Source: an uncultured Burkholderiales bacterium
Lineage (GTDB): Bacteria; Pseudomonadota; Gammaproteobacteria; Burkholderiales; Burkholderiaceae_C
Length of the DNA: 6,418 nt
Reading direction: 5' to 3'
Assembly (NCBI GenBank): GCA_903953985.1
Contig: CAJBLW010000063.1
Location: forward strand, 1-6,418
Part shown: positions 1-6,237 of the stretch, piece by piece
How positions within the stretch are numbered: the first letter of the stretch is position 1
Layout of the letters: each line of letters begins with the position of its first letter
Translations under genes and position numbers: made by a program
The notes under the pieces: generated by a model
What the model was told of the DNA's origin: nothing
Databases searched by the model: none
The model's input: only the letters and a program-made list of their open reading frames with translations

Positions 1-356
1 ATGGGGTCGTAGGGCAATTTCTGCGGTAATGAGGGACTGATGGCAATGGGATTCACATGCGCAAAAAACAGCGTGTGCCCATCTGGCGTGGCCTTGGCCA
101 CGGCAGCCGCACCAATGGTTCCGGTGGCACCCGCCCTGTTTTCCACGATGACCGATTGCCCCAGTCGCGCGGACAACTGCTGCGCAATGGGGCGGATGAT
201 CGCATCTGAAGGCCCGCCTGCCGCCCAAGGGTTCACGATGGTGACGTTTTTGGTCGGGTAAGGGTCGGCAGCCATGGCCAGACCCGCAGCAAGCGCGGCA
301 AGTCCCAGGCCGATTTGGCGCAGCAGTGACCTGTGTTGTGGCAGAGAAAAAATCAT
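1..356 (-). CDS. Bug-type (TTT family) periplasmic solute-binding protein, N-terminal part, cut by window edge
   Basis: The first 118 residues of a tripartite tricarboxylate transporter (TTT) type solute-binding protein are present; the rest lies left of the window. Such proteins bind small organic acids in the periplasm and deliver them to TctAB-type membrane subunits or act in sensing. The N-terminus has a basic stretch followed by a hydrophobic segment ending LAMA-AD, a typical Sec signal peptide with likely cleavage near residue 29. Then come the family landmarks: YPTKNVTIVNPWAAGGPSD, LGQSVIVENRAGATGTIGA and the PDGHTLFF segment. The start at ATG 356 is chosen because the signal peptide follows directly; a weak purine-rich stretch (GAAAGAG) precedes it. 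It is divergent from the IclR-type gene, which suggests control by that regulator. The ligand is unknown. The family call is firm; only completeness is missing. Confidence 0.9.
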   Translation of the reverse strand, partial: MIFSLPQHRSLLRQIGLGLAALAAGLAMAADPYPTKNVTIVNPWAAGGPSDAIIRPIAQQLSARLGQSVIVENRAGATGTIGAAAVAKATPDGHTLFFAHVNPIAISPSLPQKLPYDP

Positions 357-414
357 AGGGCGCTCTTTCTGACAAAGTGAGTTGAATGGGGTTTCGCTGA
401 GCTTCGTGCCCGTG

Positions 415-420
415 TATGAT
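415..420 (+). promoter_or_regulatory. Possible -10 element of the IclR-type gene
   Basis: TATGAT matches the sigma70 -10 consensus at five of six positions and would place the transcript start near 427, about 32 bases before ATG 459. No good -35 hexamer is seen 16-18 bases upstream (the sequence there is around TTTCGC). The promoter would therefore be weak or need an activator. The palindrome at 417-435 overlaps it. Confidence 0.4.
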
Positions 421-435
421 TCACAATGTGAATCA
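417..435. promoter_or_regulatory. Perfect 8-bp-arm palindrome, candidate IclR-type operator
   Basis: TGATTCAC-AAT-GTGAATCA is a perfect inverted repeat with 8-bp arms and a 3-bp centre. It lies in the gap between the divergent Bug-type gene and the IclR-type gene, 23 bases before the preferred ATG of the regulator. It overlaps a TATGAT sequence at 415-420 that could be the regulator's -10 element. A dimeric winged-helix regulator bound here would block its own transcription and could affect the divergent gene. That the regulator binds here is inferred from position and symmetry only. Confidence 0.65.
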
Positions 436-458
436 ACGAATTGAATCGTGAAATAATT

Positions 459-1292
459 ATGAAAGTCAATTCCTCCAGTGTCAAGGACATGCAGGACTTC
501 GCCGCCACAGAGCCTGATAAGGAGGGCGTTGAAGCCAGAGACCCCCTTTTTGTCACGGCTTTGGCCAGGGGGCTCGACATCCTTCGGTGTTTTACGCCGG
601 ACCGTGAAGACTTGGGCAGCCGTGAGTTAGCCAGGCTGACAGGCTTGCCGCAACCCACCGTTTGGCGTCTTTGTCACACCCTCTTGAAACTCGGCTACCT
701 CGTGCCGGGCATCACACCGAACAGGTTGCGTGTGGGCTCAGGGGTTTTGTTGCTGGGGCACGCGGCCATCACCCGCACAGGATTGAGCGCATTTGCGCTA
801 CCGATGATGCGGCAGGTTGCGGAGCGCCACAAAATATCGGTCACTCTGGCAGAGCGCAACACTACGGATATGTTGATCCTGCAGCGCATAGAAGCCCCCA
901 GTATCCTGAGTTTGAATTTGCATGTCGGGACCCGCCTGGATCTTGGCCTTTCATCGTTGGGCTGGGCCTATCTGTGTGCGGTGGATGAGGCCACGCGAGA
1001 AGCCGCATTAAAGCAGTTGAGAAAACGGGACTCGGATGGCTTTGCCCTGGTTCTGAATGATTTGGCGCGTGCCATGCAAGAGTATTCTGAGTGGGGCGTG
1101 GTCTTCAATTTGGGACGATCGCACGCGGACATCCATGCCGTGGGCGTGCCTGTTTTGTCGCTGGATGGCAAAAAAGTGATGGCACTGACAAGTGGGGGTG
1201 CCAAGAGTTCTGTGACGCGCGAAAAGCTGCTCAATGAGGTGGCGCCCTCGCTCAAAGAACTGGCTGTGCGCTTGTCACCCATGTTGCATTGA
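459..1292 (+). CDS. IclR-family transcriptional regulator
   Basis: A 277-residue DNA-binding regulator of the IclR family, within the usual size range allowing for an N-terminal tail of about 28 residues. After the tail, residues about 30-85 form the winged helix-turn-helix: FVTALARGLDILRCF, then SRELARLTGLPQPTVWRL with the recognition helix, then LGYL. Residues about 105-277 form the effector-binding domain, with LSSLGWAYL, YSEWGVVFNLGRSHADIHAV and GVPVLSLDGKKVMALTSGG matching the family pattern. ATG 459 is preferred; an in-frame TTG at 441 would add six residues and ATG 489 would remove ten. None has a strong ribosome binding site. Neighbours are two Bug-type solute-binding genes, one divergent and one convergent, so it probably controls uptake or catabolism of an organic acid. 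Autoregulation is suggested by the palindrome over its likely promoter. The effector is unknown. Confidence 0.93.
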   Translation: MKVNSSSVKDMQDFAATEPDKEGVEARDPLFVTALARGLDILRCFTPDREDLGSRELARLTGLPQPTVWRLCHTLLKLGYLVPGITPNRLRVGSGVLLLGHAAITRTGLSAFALPMMRQVAERHKISVTLAERNTTDMLILQRIEAPSILSLNLHVGTRLDLGLSSLGWAYLCAVDEATREAALKQLRKRDSDGFALVLNDLARAMQEYSEWGVVFNLGRSHADIHAVGVPVLSLDGKKVMALTSGGAKSSVTREKLLNEVAPSLKELAVRLSPMLH

Positions 1293-1359
1293 CGTTGTGA
1301 CGTGGCTTAAAGACAGCTATGGGGCGGAAAATGGCAGCCGAAGAAGCCTTGCCAAGACC

Positions 1360-1383
1360 GGCCTGCATTCTTGAATGCAGGCC
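1360..1383. terminator. Strong inverted repeat between convergent genes, possible bidirectional terminator
   Basis: GGCCTGCATTC-TT-GAATGCAGGCC has perfect 11-bp arms and a 2-base centre, so the folded RNA would have a slightly wider loop. It lies in the 121-bp gap between the 3' ends of the IclR-type gene (1292) and the second Bug-type gene (1414), as expected of a terminator shared by both. No U-tract follows on either strand, so it may instead be a 3'-end-stabilising structure or act with Rho. The repeat itself is certain; its function is inferred. Confidence 0.55.
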
Positions 1384-1413
1384 CGCAAAATTCATGCGCG
1401 AATGACTCGGCGT

Positions 1414-2385
1414 TCAGTCGGCTGTGACACCTGCCTTGCGAATCACGGGGCCCCATTTGTTGATCTCGGCTTTCAGGTGGTCTTCCAAGCCTTTGGGGGT
1501 CATCTTGTCGGCCGATGGAATTTCAGAGCTGAGTTCGCCAAGGCGTTGCACGATGGAGGGTTCGGCCATGGCGGCACGCATGGCGGTGTTGATTTGCGTC
1601 AGCACCGGGGCAGGCGTGCCTTTGGGGGCGTACATGCCGTGCCAGACTTTCACTTCAAAGCCTTTGAGGCCTTGCTCATCGAGTGTGGGCACATTGGGCA
1701 ATGCGGCCAGACGTTTGAGCGTGGTCACTCCGAAGACCTTGACGCGGCCATCCTTGATCATGGGAACAGTTTGTGTGGTTTGGTCGCACAGCACATCCAC
1801 CTGGCCACCCAGCAGGTCGTTCATGGCGGGGCCGGTGCCCTTGTAAGGAATGGTATTGATGTTGATGCCAATGGCGCTCTTGAACATCAGGCCGCACAGG
1901 TTGGACACCGCGCCCAAACCGGCATCGGCCAATGAAACTTTCTTTTCGTTGGCCTTGATGTAGGCGATCAGCTCTTGCAGGTTGTTGGCTGGAATGTCCT
2001 TGCGGGCAATCAGCGTCATGGGCACATCCAGCACCTGACCAATGTATTCAAAATCGGCGAGCGGATCGAAGCTGAGTTTCTTGTACAGGGCTGGCGATGT
2101 GGACATGCCCATGTGGTGCAAAAAGATGGTGTAGCCGTTGGGTGCCGATCGTGCGACCTTGGTGGCCCCGACAGTGCCGCCTGCGCCGTTGACGTTTTCA
2201 ACCACGACTGATTGGCCCAGTGACTTGCCCATGGGGATGGCCATCATGCGGGCCACGACATCTGTCGGTCCACCCGCAGCAAAGGGCACGACAAGGGTGA
2301 TGGGTCTTGTGGGAAAGTTTTGAGCATGTGCTGCTGTGCAGGCCAAGGCCAAGGCACTCAGTGTCAATCGGATGGTGGTTTTCAT
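1414..2385 (-). CDS. Bug-type (TTT family) periplasmic solute-binding protein
   Basis: A complete 323-residue protein, typical in length for the TTT/Bug solute-binding family that captures organic acids in the periplasm. Residues 1-21 form a signal peptide ending AHA, with the mature protein starting QNFPTRPITLVVPFAAGGPTD. Family landmarks follow in order: GQSVVVENVNGAGGTVGA (57-74), PNGYTIFLHH (82-91), FDPLADFEYIG (106-116), the second-lobe IPYKGTGPAMNDLLGGQVD (179-197), DQTTQTVPMIKDGRVKVFGV (201-220) and a late WHGMYAPKGTPAPV (248-261). The start is supported by AGGAG at 2391-2395, five bases before the ATG. No TctA or TctB gene is visible, so it appears as an orphan binding protein, common in Burkholderiales. 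It is similar in plan to the partial gene at the left edge but is a divergent paralogue, not a recent copy. The ligand cannot be deduced. Confidence 0.95.
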   Translation of the reverse strand: MKTTIRLTLSALALACTAAHAQNFPTRPITLVVPFAAGGPTDVVARMMAIPMGKSLGQSVVVENVNGAGGTVGATKVARSAPNGYTIFLHHMGMSTSPALYKKLSFDPLADFEYIGQVLDVPMTLIARKDIPANNLQELIAYIKANEKKVSLADAGLGAVSNLCGLMFKSAIGININTIPYKGTGPAMNDLLGGQVDVLCDQTTQTVPMIKDGRVKVFGVTTLKRLAALPNVPTLDEQGLKGFEVKVWHGMYAPKGTPAPVLTQINTAMRAAMAEPSIVQRLGELSSEIPSADKMTPKGLEDHLKAEINKWGPVIRKAGVTAD

Positions 2386-2390
2386 CGGGT

Positions 2391-2395
2391 CTCCT
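2391..2395 (-). promoter_or_regulatory. Ribosome binding site of the second Bug-type gene
   Basis: AGGAG on the minus strand lies five bases before the ATG at 2385. It fixes the start that leaves the signal peptide intact. Confidence 0.8.
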
Positions 2396-2446
2396 GTTGT
2401 TAAAAAAGTTTCCTAGAGGGGCTGATTCTCGTTAGAAAAAATTGAG

Positions 2447-2473
2447 ATTATCGCTATTTGCATTTTGAGCCAA
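2447..2473 (-). promoter_or_regulatory. Probable sigma70 promoter of the second Bug-type gene
   Basis: On the minus strand, TTGGCT (2468-2473) and GATAAT (2447-2452) form a -35/-10 pair with a 15-base spacer. If the overlapping TAATCT is taken as -10, the spacer is 17. The -10 GATAAT matches consensus at five of six positions. The transcript would start near 2440, giving a leader of about 55 bases with the AGGAG site near its end. The short spacer makes this a moderate candidate. Confidence 0.45.
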
Positions 2474-2514
2474 TGCATTCAGAAAGCAAGCCGTGTTTGC
2501 TGAAGGTGGGGTTT

Positions 2515-2670
2515 TTTTAAACAAAAGAACAACCCTCGAAAAGTCCTGGCAAGCCCTCTTGACGCTGAATTCATCACAAAACATTTATAAATTAAATTGG
2601 TTATTCCTTTGCTGTTGTTTATGCTGTTGTTGTAAATTTCAGTCTCGCGGGCCTTTGCTTTTAAACAAAA
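2515..2670. repeat. 12-base direct repeat pair TTTTAAACAAAA
   Basis: Two exact copies of TTTTAAACAAAA lie at 2515-2526 and 2659-2670, 144 bases apart, in the AT-rich gap before ubiA. Given the local base composition, chance is a real possibility. If functional, they could be protein binding sites. Confidence 0.4.
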
Positions 2671-2775
2671 AAGCCATGGTCCTCCTCTTTCCACACCACT
2701 CGGACATCTGCGGCTGCGACGATGGTTTGAGGAGGCAGACTCTGCATCGCTTGATTGGGGACGGATAATTCGCGG

Positions 2776-3627
2776 ATGCCCCTCAAAATTAAGCTTTACC
2801 TGGACCTGATTCGCTGGAATCGACCTGCCGGCTGGCTGCTGTTGTTGTGGCCGACTTTGTCGGCCTTGTGGTTGGCTGCTGGCGGTTTTCCGGGGTGGCA
2901 TTTGGTGGCCGTGTTTACGTTGGGCACCATCCTCATGCGCAGCGCCGGTTGCTGCGTCAACGATGTGGCTGATCGCGAATTTGACAAGCATGTCAAACGC
3001 ACAGCCTCACGACCAGTGACCAGTGGGCTTCTGAGCGTTAAGGAGGCGCTGAGCTTGGGTGTGGTGCTGGCGCTGCTGGCCTTTGTGCTGGTGCTCAGCA
3101 CCAACCGTGCAACCGTGGCCTGGTCGTTTGCGGCTTTGGCGGTGACCGTGCTTTATCCCTACGCCAAACGCTTCTTGTCCATGCCACAGGCGGTGTTGGG
3201 GGTGGCCTTCAGTTTTGGCATTCCGATGGCTTTTGCAGCGGTCCAAAGCGAAGTGCCGCCAATGGCTTGGGGGTTGCTATTGGGTAATTTGTTTTGGGTG
3301 CTGGCTTACGACACCGAATACGCGATGGTGGACCGCGATGACGATTTGAAGATCGGCATGAAAACCTCGGCCATCACCTTGGGCAGATGGGATGTGGTCG
3401 CCATAGCGGGGTTTTATGCGGCCTTTTTGGCCTTGTGGGCGCTGTTGTTGGACGCGTCCGAACGCGGCGCTTGGCTTTGGGCGGGTTTGGCAGGTGCGGC
3501 CGCGCAGGCGATGTGGCATGTCTGGCTGATCAGGGACCGCAGCCGCGAGGGCTGCTTCAAGGCCTTCCGGTTGAACCACTGGGTGGGCTTCAGCGTGTTT
3601 GCGGGCCTTGTCTTGTCTTACACCTGA
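2776..3627 (+). CDS. ubiA: 4-hydroxybenzoate polyprenyltransferase UbiA
   Basis: An integral inner-membrane prenyltransferase that joins 4-hydroxybenzoate to the polyprenyl diphosphate side chain, the first membrane-bound step of ubiquinone synthesis. The 283-residue protein is close to the roughly 290 usual for the family. Both Mg-diphosphate binding aspartate motifs are intact: NDVADREFD at residues 62-70 and DTEYAMVDRDDD at 179-190. RTASRPVTSG (75-84) follows the first motif, and KIGMKTSAITLG (192-203) follows the second, as in known UbiA. Several hydrophobic membrane segments lie between and after them, for example 17-36, 91-108, 137-156 and 207-226. ATG 2776 is preferred because it gives a normal N-terminus before LYLDLIRWNRPAGW; an in-frame TTG at 2755 would add seven residues. 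Neither has a clear ribosome binding site. No ubiC is adjacent. It converges with proC, 36 bases apart. Confidence 0.97.
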   Translation: MPLKIKLYLDLIRWNRPAGWLLLLWPTLSALWLAAGGFPGWHLVAVFTLGTILMRSAGCCVNDVADREFDKHVKRTASRPVTSGLLSVKEALSLGVVLALLAFVLVLSTNRATVAWSFAALAVTVLYPYAKRFLSMPQAVLGVAFSFGIPMAFAAVQSEVPPMAWGLLLGNLFWVLAYDTEYAMVDRDDDLKIGMKTSAITLGRWDVVAIAGFYAAFLALWALLLDASERGAWLWAGLAGAAAQAMWHVWLIRDRSREGCFKAFRLNHWVGFSVFAGLVLSYT

Positions 3628-3630
3628 TGT

Positions 3631-3647
3631 CCAGCGCCACTGGCTGG
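3631..3647. terminator. Weak hairpin in the ubiA/proC convergent gap
   Basis: CCAGC (3631-3635) and GCTGG (3643-3647) form a 5-bp stem with a 7-base loop in the 36-bp gap between the convergent ubiA and proC ends. No T-run follows on either strand. It may help end transcription, but the support is slight. Confidence 0.2.
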
Positions 3648-3663
3648 GGTTGTTGACCCACGT

Positions 3664-4488
3664 TCAGGCCTTGCCAAATTCATCACCCAACTCGCGGGCG
3701 CGGTGCTCAGCCGCCTGCATGGCTCTCACAAAAGCTGGCTTGATGCCGGCTGTTTCCATCGCGGTGAGGGCCGCATAGGTCGTGCCACCTTTGGAGGTGA
3801 CCCGCTGGCGAAGCACTTCGGGCGATTCGTTGGACGCCGCAGCCAGGGAAGACGCACCTGAAAACGTAGCCACCGCCAATTGGTAGGCTTGCGCAGCGCT
3901 CAGGCCCATGCCCATGCCCGCTTCGGTCATGGCTTCAAGGAAGAAAAACACATAGGCAGGGCCGGAGCCCGACAAGGCGGTCACAGCGTCCAGCAAAGAC
4001 TCCTGCTGCACCCACAGGTATTGCCCGGTCGTGCCAATGACTTGCGCCACCAGTTGCTGGTCGGTCGTGGTGACCGATGGGCAGGCAAACAAGCCCGTGA
4101 TGCCCTGGCCCACCAGTGCGGGGGTGTTGGGCATGCAGCGCACCACCCGATCTGTGCCGACCCAGCGGGAAATGCTGTCGGTGCGGATGCCCGCCGCCAC
4201 CGACAGGTGAAGCGCACCTCGTGTGTGCGGCATGACAGGAGCGGCGGCTTCGCTGAAGATTTGCGGCTTGACCGCCCAGACCACCAAGTCCGCACGGGCC
4301 AAGGCAGGGCCTGCGGCGGGCAGTGCGGTGATGCCAAAGTCCTTGTGCAGTTTGTCGGCGGCTTCGGCAAAGGGCTCAACCACGGTGAACTGATCGGGTC
4401 TCATGCCTTGGCGGATCAGGCCACCGATGATGGCACTGGCCATGTTGCCGCCGCCGATAAAGGCCATGTGTTGCGCAAAAGAAGTCAT
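3664..4488 (-). CDS. proC: Pyrroline-5-carboxylate reductase ProC
   Basis: A cytoplasmic NAD(P)H-dependent enzyme that reduces 1-pyrroline-5-carboxylate to L-proline, the final step of proline synthesis. At 274 residues it matches the usual length (about 270). The N-terminal Rossmann fold has FIGGGNMASAIIGGL (10-24) and WAVKPQ (71-76). RCMPNTPALVGQG (117-129) follows. The C-terminal helical dimerisation and substrate domain has the P5CR signature SGSGPAYVFFFLEA (173-186), then VTSKGGTTYAAL (230-241). ATG 4488 places the nucleotide-binding loop at residue 12; an internal ATG at residue 8 would leave almost no sequence before the first strand. Only a weak GAGAG precedes the start. The gene is convergent with ubiA and divergent from glpK, so it probably forms its own unit. 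The lysine in SKGG where the E. coli enzyme has proline (SPGG) is the one visible variation. Confidence 0.97.
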   Translation of the reverse strand: MTSFAQHMAFIGGGNMASAIIGGLIRQGMRPDQFTVVEPFAEAADKLHKDFGITALPAAGPALARADLVVWAVKPQIFSEAAAPVMPHTRGALHLSVAAGIRTDSISRWVGTDRVVRCMPNTPALVGQGITGLFACPSVTTTDQQLVAQVIGTTGQYLWVQQESLLDAVTALSGSGPAYVFFFLEAMTEAGMGMGLSAAQAYQLAVATFSGASSLAAASNESPEVLRQRVTSKGGTTYAALTAMETAGIKPAFVRAMQAAEHRARELGDEFGKA

Positions 4489-4563
4489 GGTGTCAGTCTC
4501 TCAGGTGTCTTGGTTGAAAGGTCAATCGGGGAATTGTCGCTGTTTGTCCGAGCGGCTTTGCGC

Positions 4564-4569
4564 TAATCT
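4564..4569 (+). promoter_or_regulatory. Possible -10 element immediately before glpK
   Basis: TAATCT ends seven bases before the A of ATG 4577, so transcription from it would begin at or next to the start codon. Candidate -35 hexamers TTGTCG (4534-4539) and TTGTCC (4544-4549) are at 24 and 14 bases, neither ideal. A 5-bp inverted repeat TGCGC/GCGCA (4559-4563, 4573-4577) frames it. Tentative. Confidence 0.3.
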
Positions 4570-4576
4570 TGTGCGC

Positions 4577-6079
4577 ATGGATTACATGCTTTCAATTGAC
4601 CAAGGCACCACCAGTTCACGGGCGGTGGTGTTTGACCATGGTGGCCGGGTGGTGGCCATGGCACAGCGCGAATTCACCCAATATTTCCCGCAATTGGGGT
4701 GGGTTGAGCACGATGCCAAAGAGATTTGGCAAACCCAATTGGCTGTCCTGCGCGAGGTGCTGATGCATGCGGGGATCACAGCCCGTCAGGTGCGTGCCTT
4801 GGGCATCGCCAACCAGCGTGAAACCACCGTGCTGTGGGATCGCCAAACGGGTGAGCCAGTGGCCCCGGCCATCGTCTGGCAGGACCGGCGCACCACCGGG
4901 TTTTGCGAGGCCCTGCGCACGGCAGGTCACGCCCCGGTTATAGCAGCCAAAACCGGCTTGGTATTGGATGCTTATTTTTCGGGCACCAAGCTGGCGTGGT
5001 TGCTGGACCATGTTCCGGGGGCCCGGTTGCGGGCCGAGCGGGGCGAGTTGGCCTTTGGCACCGTGGACAGCTGGCTGCTGTGGCAGTTGACGGGCGGGCG
5101 GGTGCACGCCACTGAGCCCAGCAATGCCTCTCGTACATTGCTTTTCAACCTGAAATCCGGCACCTGGGACGAAGACATGCTGGCGCTGTTGAACATTCCA
5201 TACGCTGTTTTGCCACAGATATTGCCCTCATGCGGCCAGGTGGCCTTGACCGATCCCCAATGGTTGGGGGCCAGTGTGCCCATTGCGGGCTGGGCGGGAG
5301 ACCAGCAGGCGGCGCTCTTCGGTCAAGCCTGTTTTGCGCCCGGCATGGCCAAAAATACTTATGGCACGGGCTGCTTCATGCTGATGAACACGGGCGATCA
5401 GCCTGTAGTCAGTCAACACCAATTGCTCAGCACCGTAGCCTGGCAAGGGCCAGGCACTGCGATACGGCCCTTGGCCTACGCTTTAGAAGGTTCAGTGTTT
5501 ATGGCAGGGGCCACGGTTCAGTGGTTGCGAGACGGATTGCAGATCATCGAAAGCGCGGCACAGGTGGAGGCCTTGGCCGCCAGCGTGCCTGACACGGGAG
5601 ATGTTTTTTTGGTGCCTGCTTTTGTCGGATTGGGGGCGCCCGACTGGGATGGCCAGGCCCGAGGCGCCTTGGTCGGCATGACTCGTGGGACGGGCCGGGC
5701 CCACATCGCCAGGGCCGCTTTGGAGGCCATTGCCTTGCAGACGGCCGATGTATTTCGTGCCATGAGTGCTGACAGCGGATTGGCGCTGAGCGAGCTGAGG
5801 GTGGACGGAGGAGCCAGCAAAAACAATTTACTGATGCAAATCCAGGCGAATGTGCTGGGCGTGCCGGTCGTGCGCAGTCAAATCAGTGAAACCACAGCGC
5901 TTGGGGCAGCCTACCTGGCAGGGCTGGCCACAGCCTATTGGTCCGGTGCAGACGAATTGTCGGCTCAATGGCAAGAAGAGCGGCGTTTCTTGCCGCAATG
6001 GGAGGAATACCAAAGAATGGCCCATGCACAGCGTTGGCGAGAAGCCGTGGCTCGCTCAAGGTCGTGGGCTCATAGCTGA
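4577..6079 (+). CDS. glpK: Glycerol kinase GlpK
   Basis: An FGGY-family cytoplasmic kinase that phosphorylates glycerol with ATP to sn-glycerol 3-phosphate, trapping it for catabolism or lipid synthesis. At 500 residues it is almost exactly the usual length (E. coli about 502). Motifs run in order: phosphate-binding DQGTTSSR (8-15), glycerol-site NQRETTV (79-85), IVWQDRR (99-105), DAYFSGTKLAWLLD (131-144), DSWLLWQLTGG (164-174), GDQQAALFGQ (241-250, with the catalytic-base aspartate at about 242), KNTYGTGCFMLMNTG (259-273), the FGGY signature around residues 343-372 and DGGASKNNLLMQ (410-421). All expected key residues are present. ATG 4577 gives a normal N-terminus; the frame is open further upstream but overlaps proC with no family sequence there. 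ATG 4586 is an alternative. No clear ribosome binding site precedes it. No glpF, glpD or glpR is next to it. Confidence 0.97.
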   Translation: MDYMLSIDQGTTSSRAVVFDHGGRVVAMAQREFTQYFPQLGWVEHDAKEIWQTQLAVLREVLMHAGITARQVRALGIANQRETTVLWDRQTGEPVAPAIVWQDRRTTGFCEALRTAGHAPVIAAKTGLVLDAYFSGTKLAWLLDHVPGARLRAERGELAFGTVDSWLLWQLTGGRVHATEPSNASRTLLFNLKSGTWDEDMLALLNIPYAVLPQILPSCGQVALTDPQWLGASVPIAGWAGDQQAALFGQACFAPGMAKNTYGTGCFMLMNTGDQPVVSQHQLLSTVAWQGPGTAIRPLAYALEGSVFMAGATVQWLRDGLQIIESAAQVEALAASVPDTGDVFLVPAFVGLGAPDWDGQARGALVGMTRGTGRAHIARAALEAIALQTADVFRAMSADSGLALSELRVDGGASKNNLLMQIQANVLGVPVVRSQISETTALGAAYLAGLATAYWSGADELSAQWQEERRFLPQWEEYQRMAHAQRWREAVARSRSWAHS

Positions 6080-6142
6080 TGCATAAGGGGGAGCGACAAG
6101 GCCCAACTTGGCAGTTCAAGGCCAAAGCGCGGGCATTCAAGC

Positions 6143-6160
6143 AGGAAAATTTCTAAAACC
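6143..6160 (+). promoter_or_regulatory. UP-like element of the rplN promoter
   Basis: The A/T-rich stretch AGGAAAATTTCTAAAACC lies directly before the -35 hexamer at 6163. That is the position and composition at which the RNA polymerase alpha subunit contacts UP elements of strong ribosomal promoters. Assigned by position and composition. Confidence 0.5.
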
Positions 6161-6162
6161 TG

Positions 6163-6190
6163 TTGCATGCGACATTTTTTCTGGCATAAT
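6163..6190 (+). promoter_or_regulatory. Sigma70 promoter of the rplN operon
   Basis: TTGCAT (6163-6168) and CATAAT (6185-6190) are separated by 16 bases and match the consensus hexamers at four and five of six positions. They lie between the end of glpK (6079) and rplN. Transcription would start near 6197 and give a leader of about 140 bases. This is the best-looking promoter in the window and fits the need for strong expression of ribosomal protein genes. Confidence 0.75.
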
Positions 6191-6199
6191 CGTGGGCTT

Positions 6200-6215
6200 C
6201 GCCTTGCAAAAGGCG
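6200..6215 (+). promoter_or_regulatory. Stem-loop with GCAA tetraloop at the start of the rplN leader
   Basis: CGCCTT (6200-6205), GCAA (6206-6209), AAGGCG (6210-6215) form a 6-bp stem closed by a GNRA-type tetraloop, almost at the predicted 5' end of the transcript. Such a structure could stabilise the message or form part of a regulatory leader. Confidence 0.5.
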
Positions 6216-6237
6216 TGGTTATCTGCCCAAACAGAAG

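Larger units (their letters stand above)
2386..2775. other. 390-bp AT-rich intergenic region between the Bug-type gene and ubiA
   Basis: This gap holds the leader and promoter of the minus-strand Bug-type gene (to about 2473) and the upstream region of ubiA. It is clearly richer in A and T than the flanking genes from about 2400 to 2680. It contains homopolymer runs, a 12-base direct repeat TTTTAAACAAAA at 2515-2526 and 2659-2670, and a TGCTGTTG-rich stretch at 2611-2634. A small stem GCTTTT/AAAAGC (2657-2674) surrounds the second repeat copy. A TTGACG at 2559-2564 with TTTATAAA at 2584-2591 might be a ubiA promoter, but the spacing is 19-21 bases. Open frames across it have low-complexity, Cys-run translations and no family resemblance, so I call no gene here. 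Confidence 0.6.

Noticed and set aside
1375..1935. Plus-strand 186-codon open frame opposite the second Bug-type gene
   Set aside because: It is an antisense shadow of a clearly coding gene.
2485..2518. Hairpin AGCAA/TTGCT followed by a T-run, as a terminator or sRNA end
   Set aside because: The stem is only 5 bp and the T-run starts 10 bases after it, so it is not a canonical terminator.
2493..2768. Plus-strand 91-codon open frame with a run of cysteines
   Set aside because: The cysteines come from a TGCTGTTG-type low-complexity stretch in an AT-rich gap; there is no family resemblance or ribosome binding site.
2479..2991. Minus-strand 170-codon open frame
   Set aside because: It overlaps the 5' end of ubiA in antisense, and its composition is low-complexity and unlike the neighbouring proteins.
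3880..4566. Plus-strand 228-codon open frame opposite proC
   Set aside because: It is an antisense shadow of proC, Gly/His/Arg-rich as expected from reversed codons, and the proC assignment is certain.
4403..4576. Upstream in-frame extension of glpK
   Set aside because: It would overlap proC and adds residues with no match to glycerol kinases; ATG 4577 gives the normal N-terminus.
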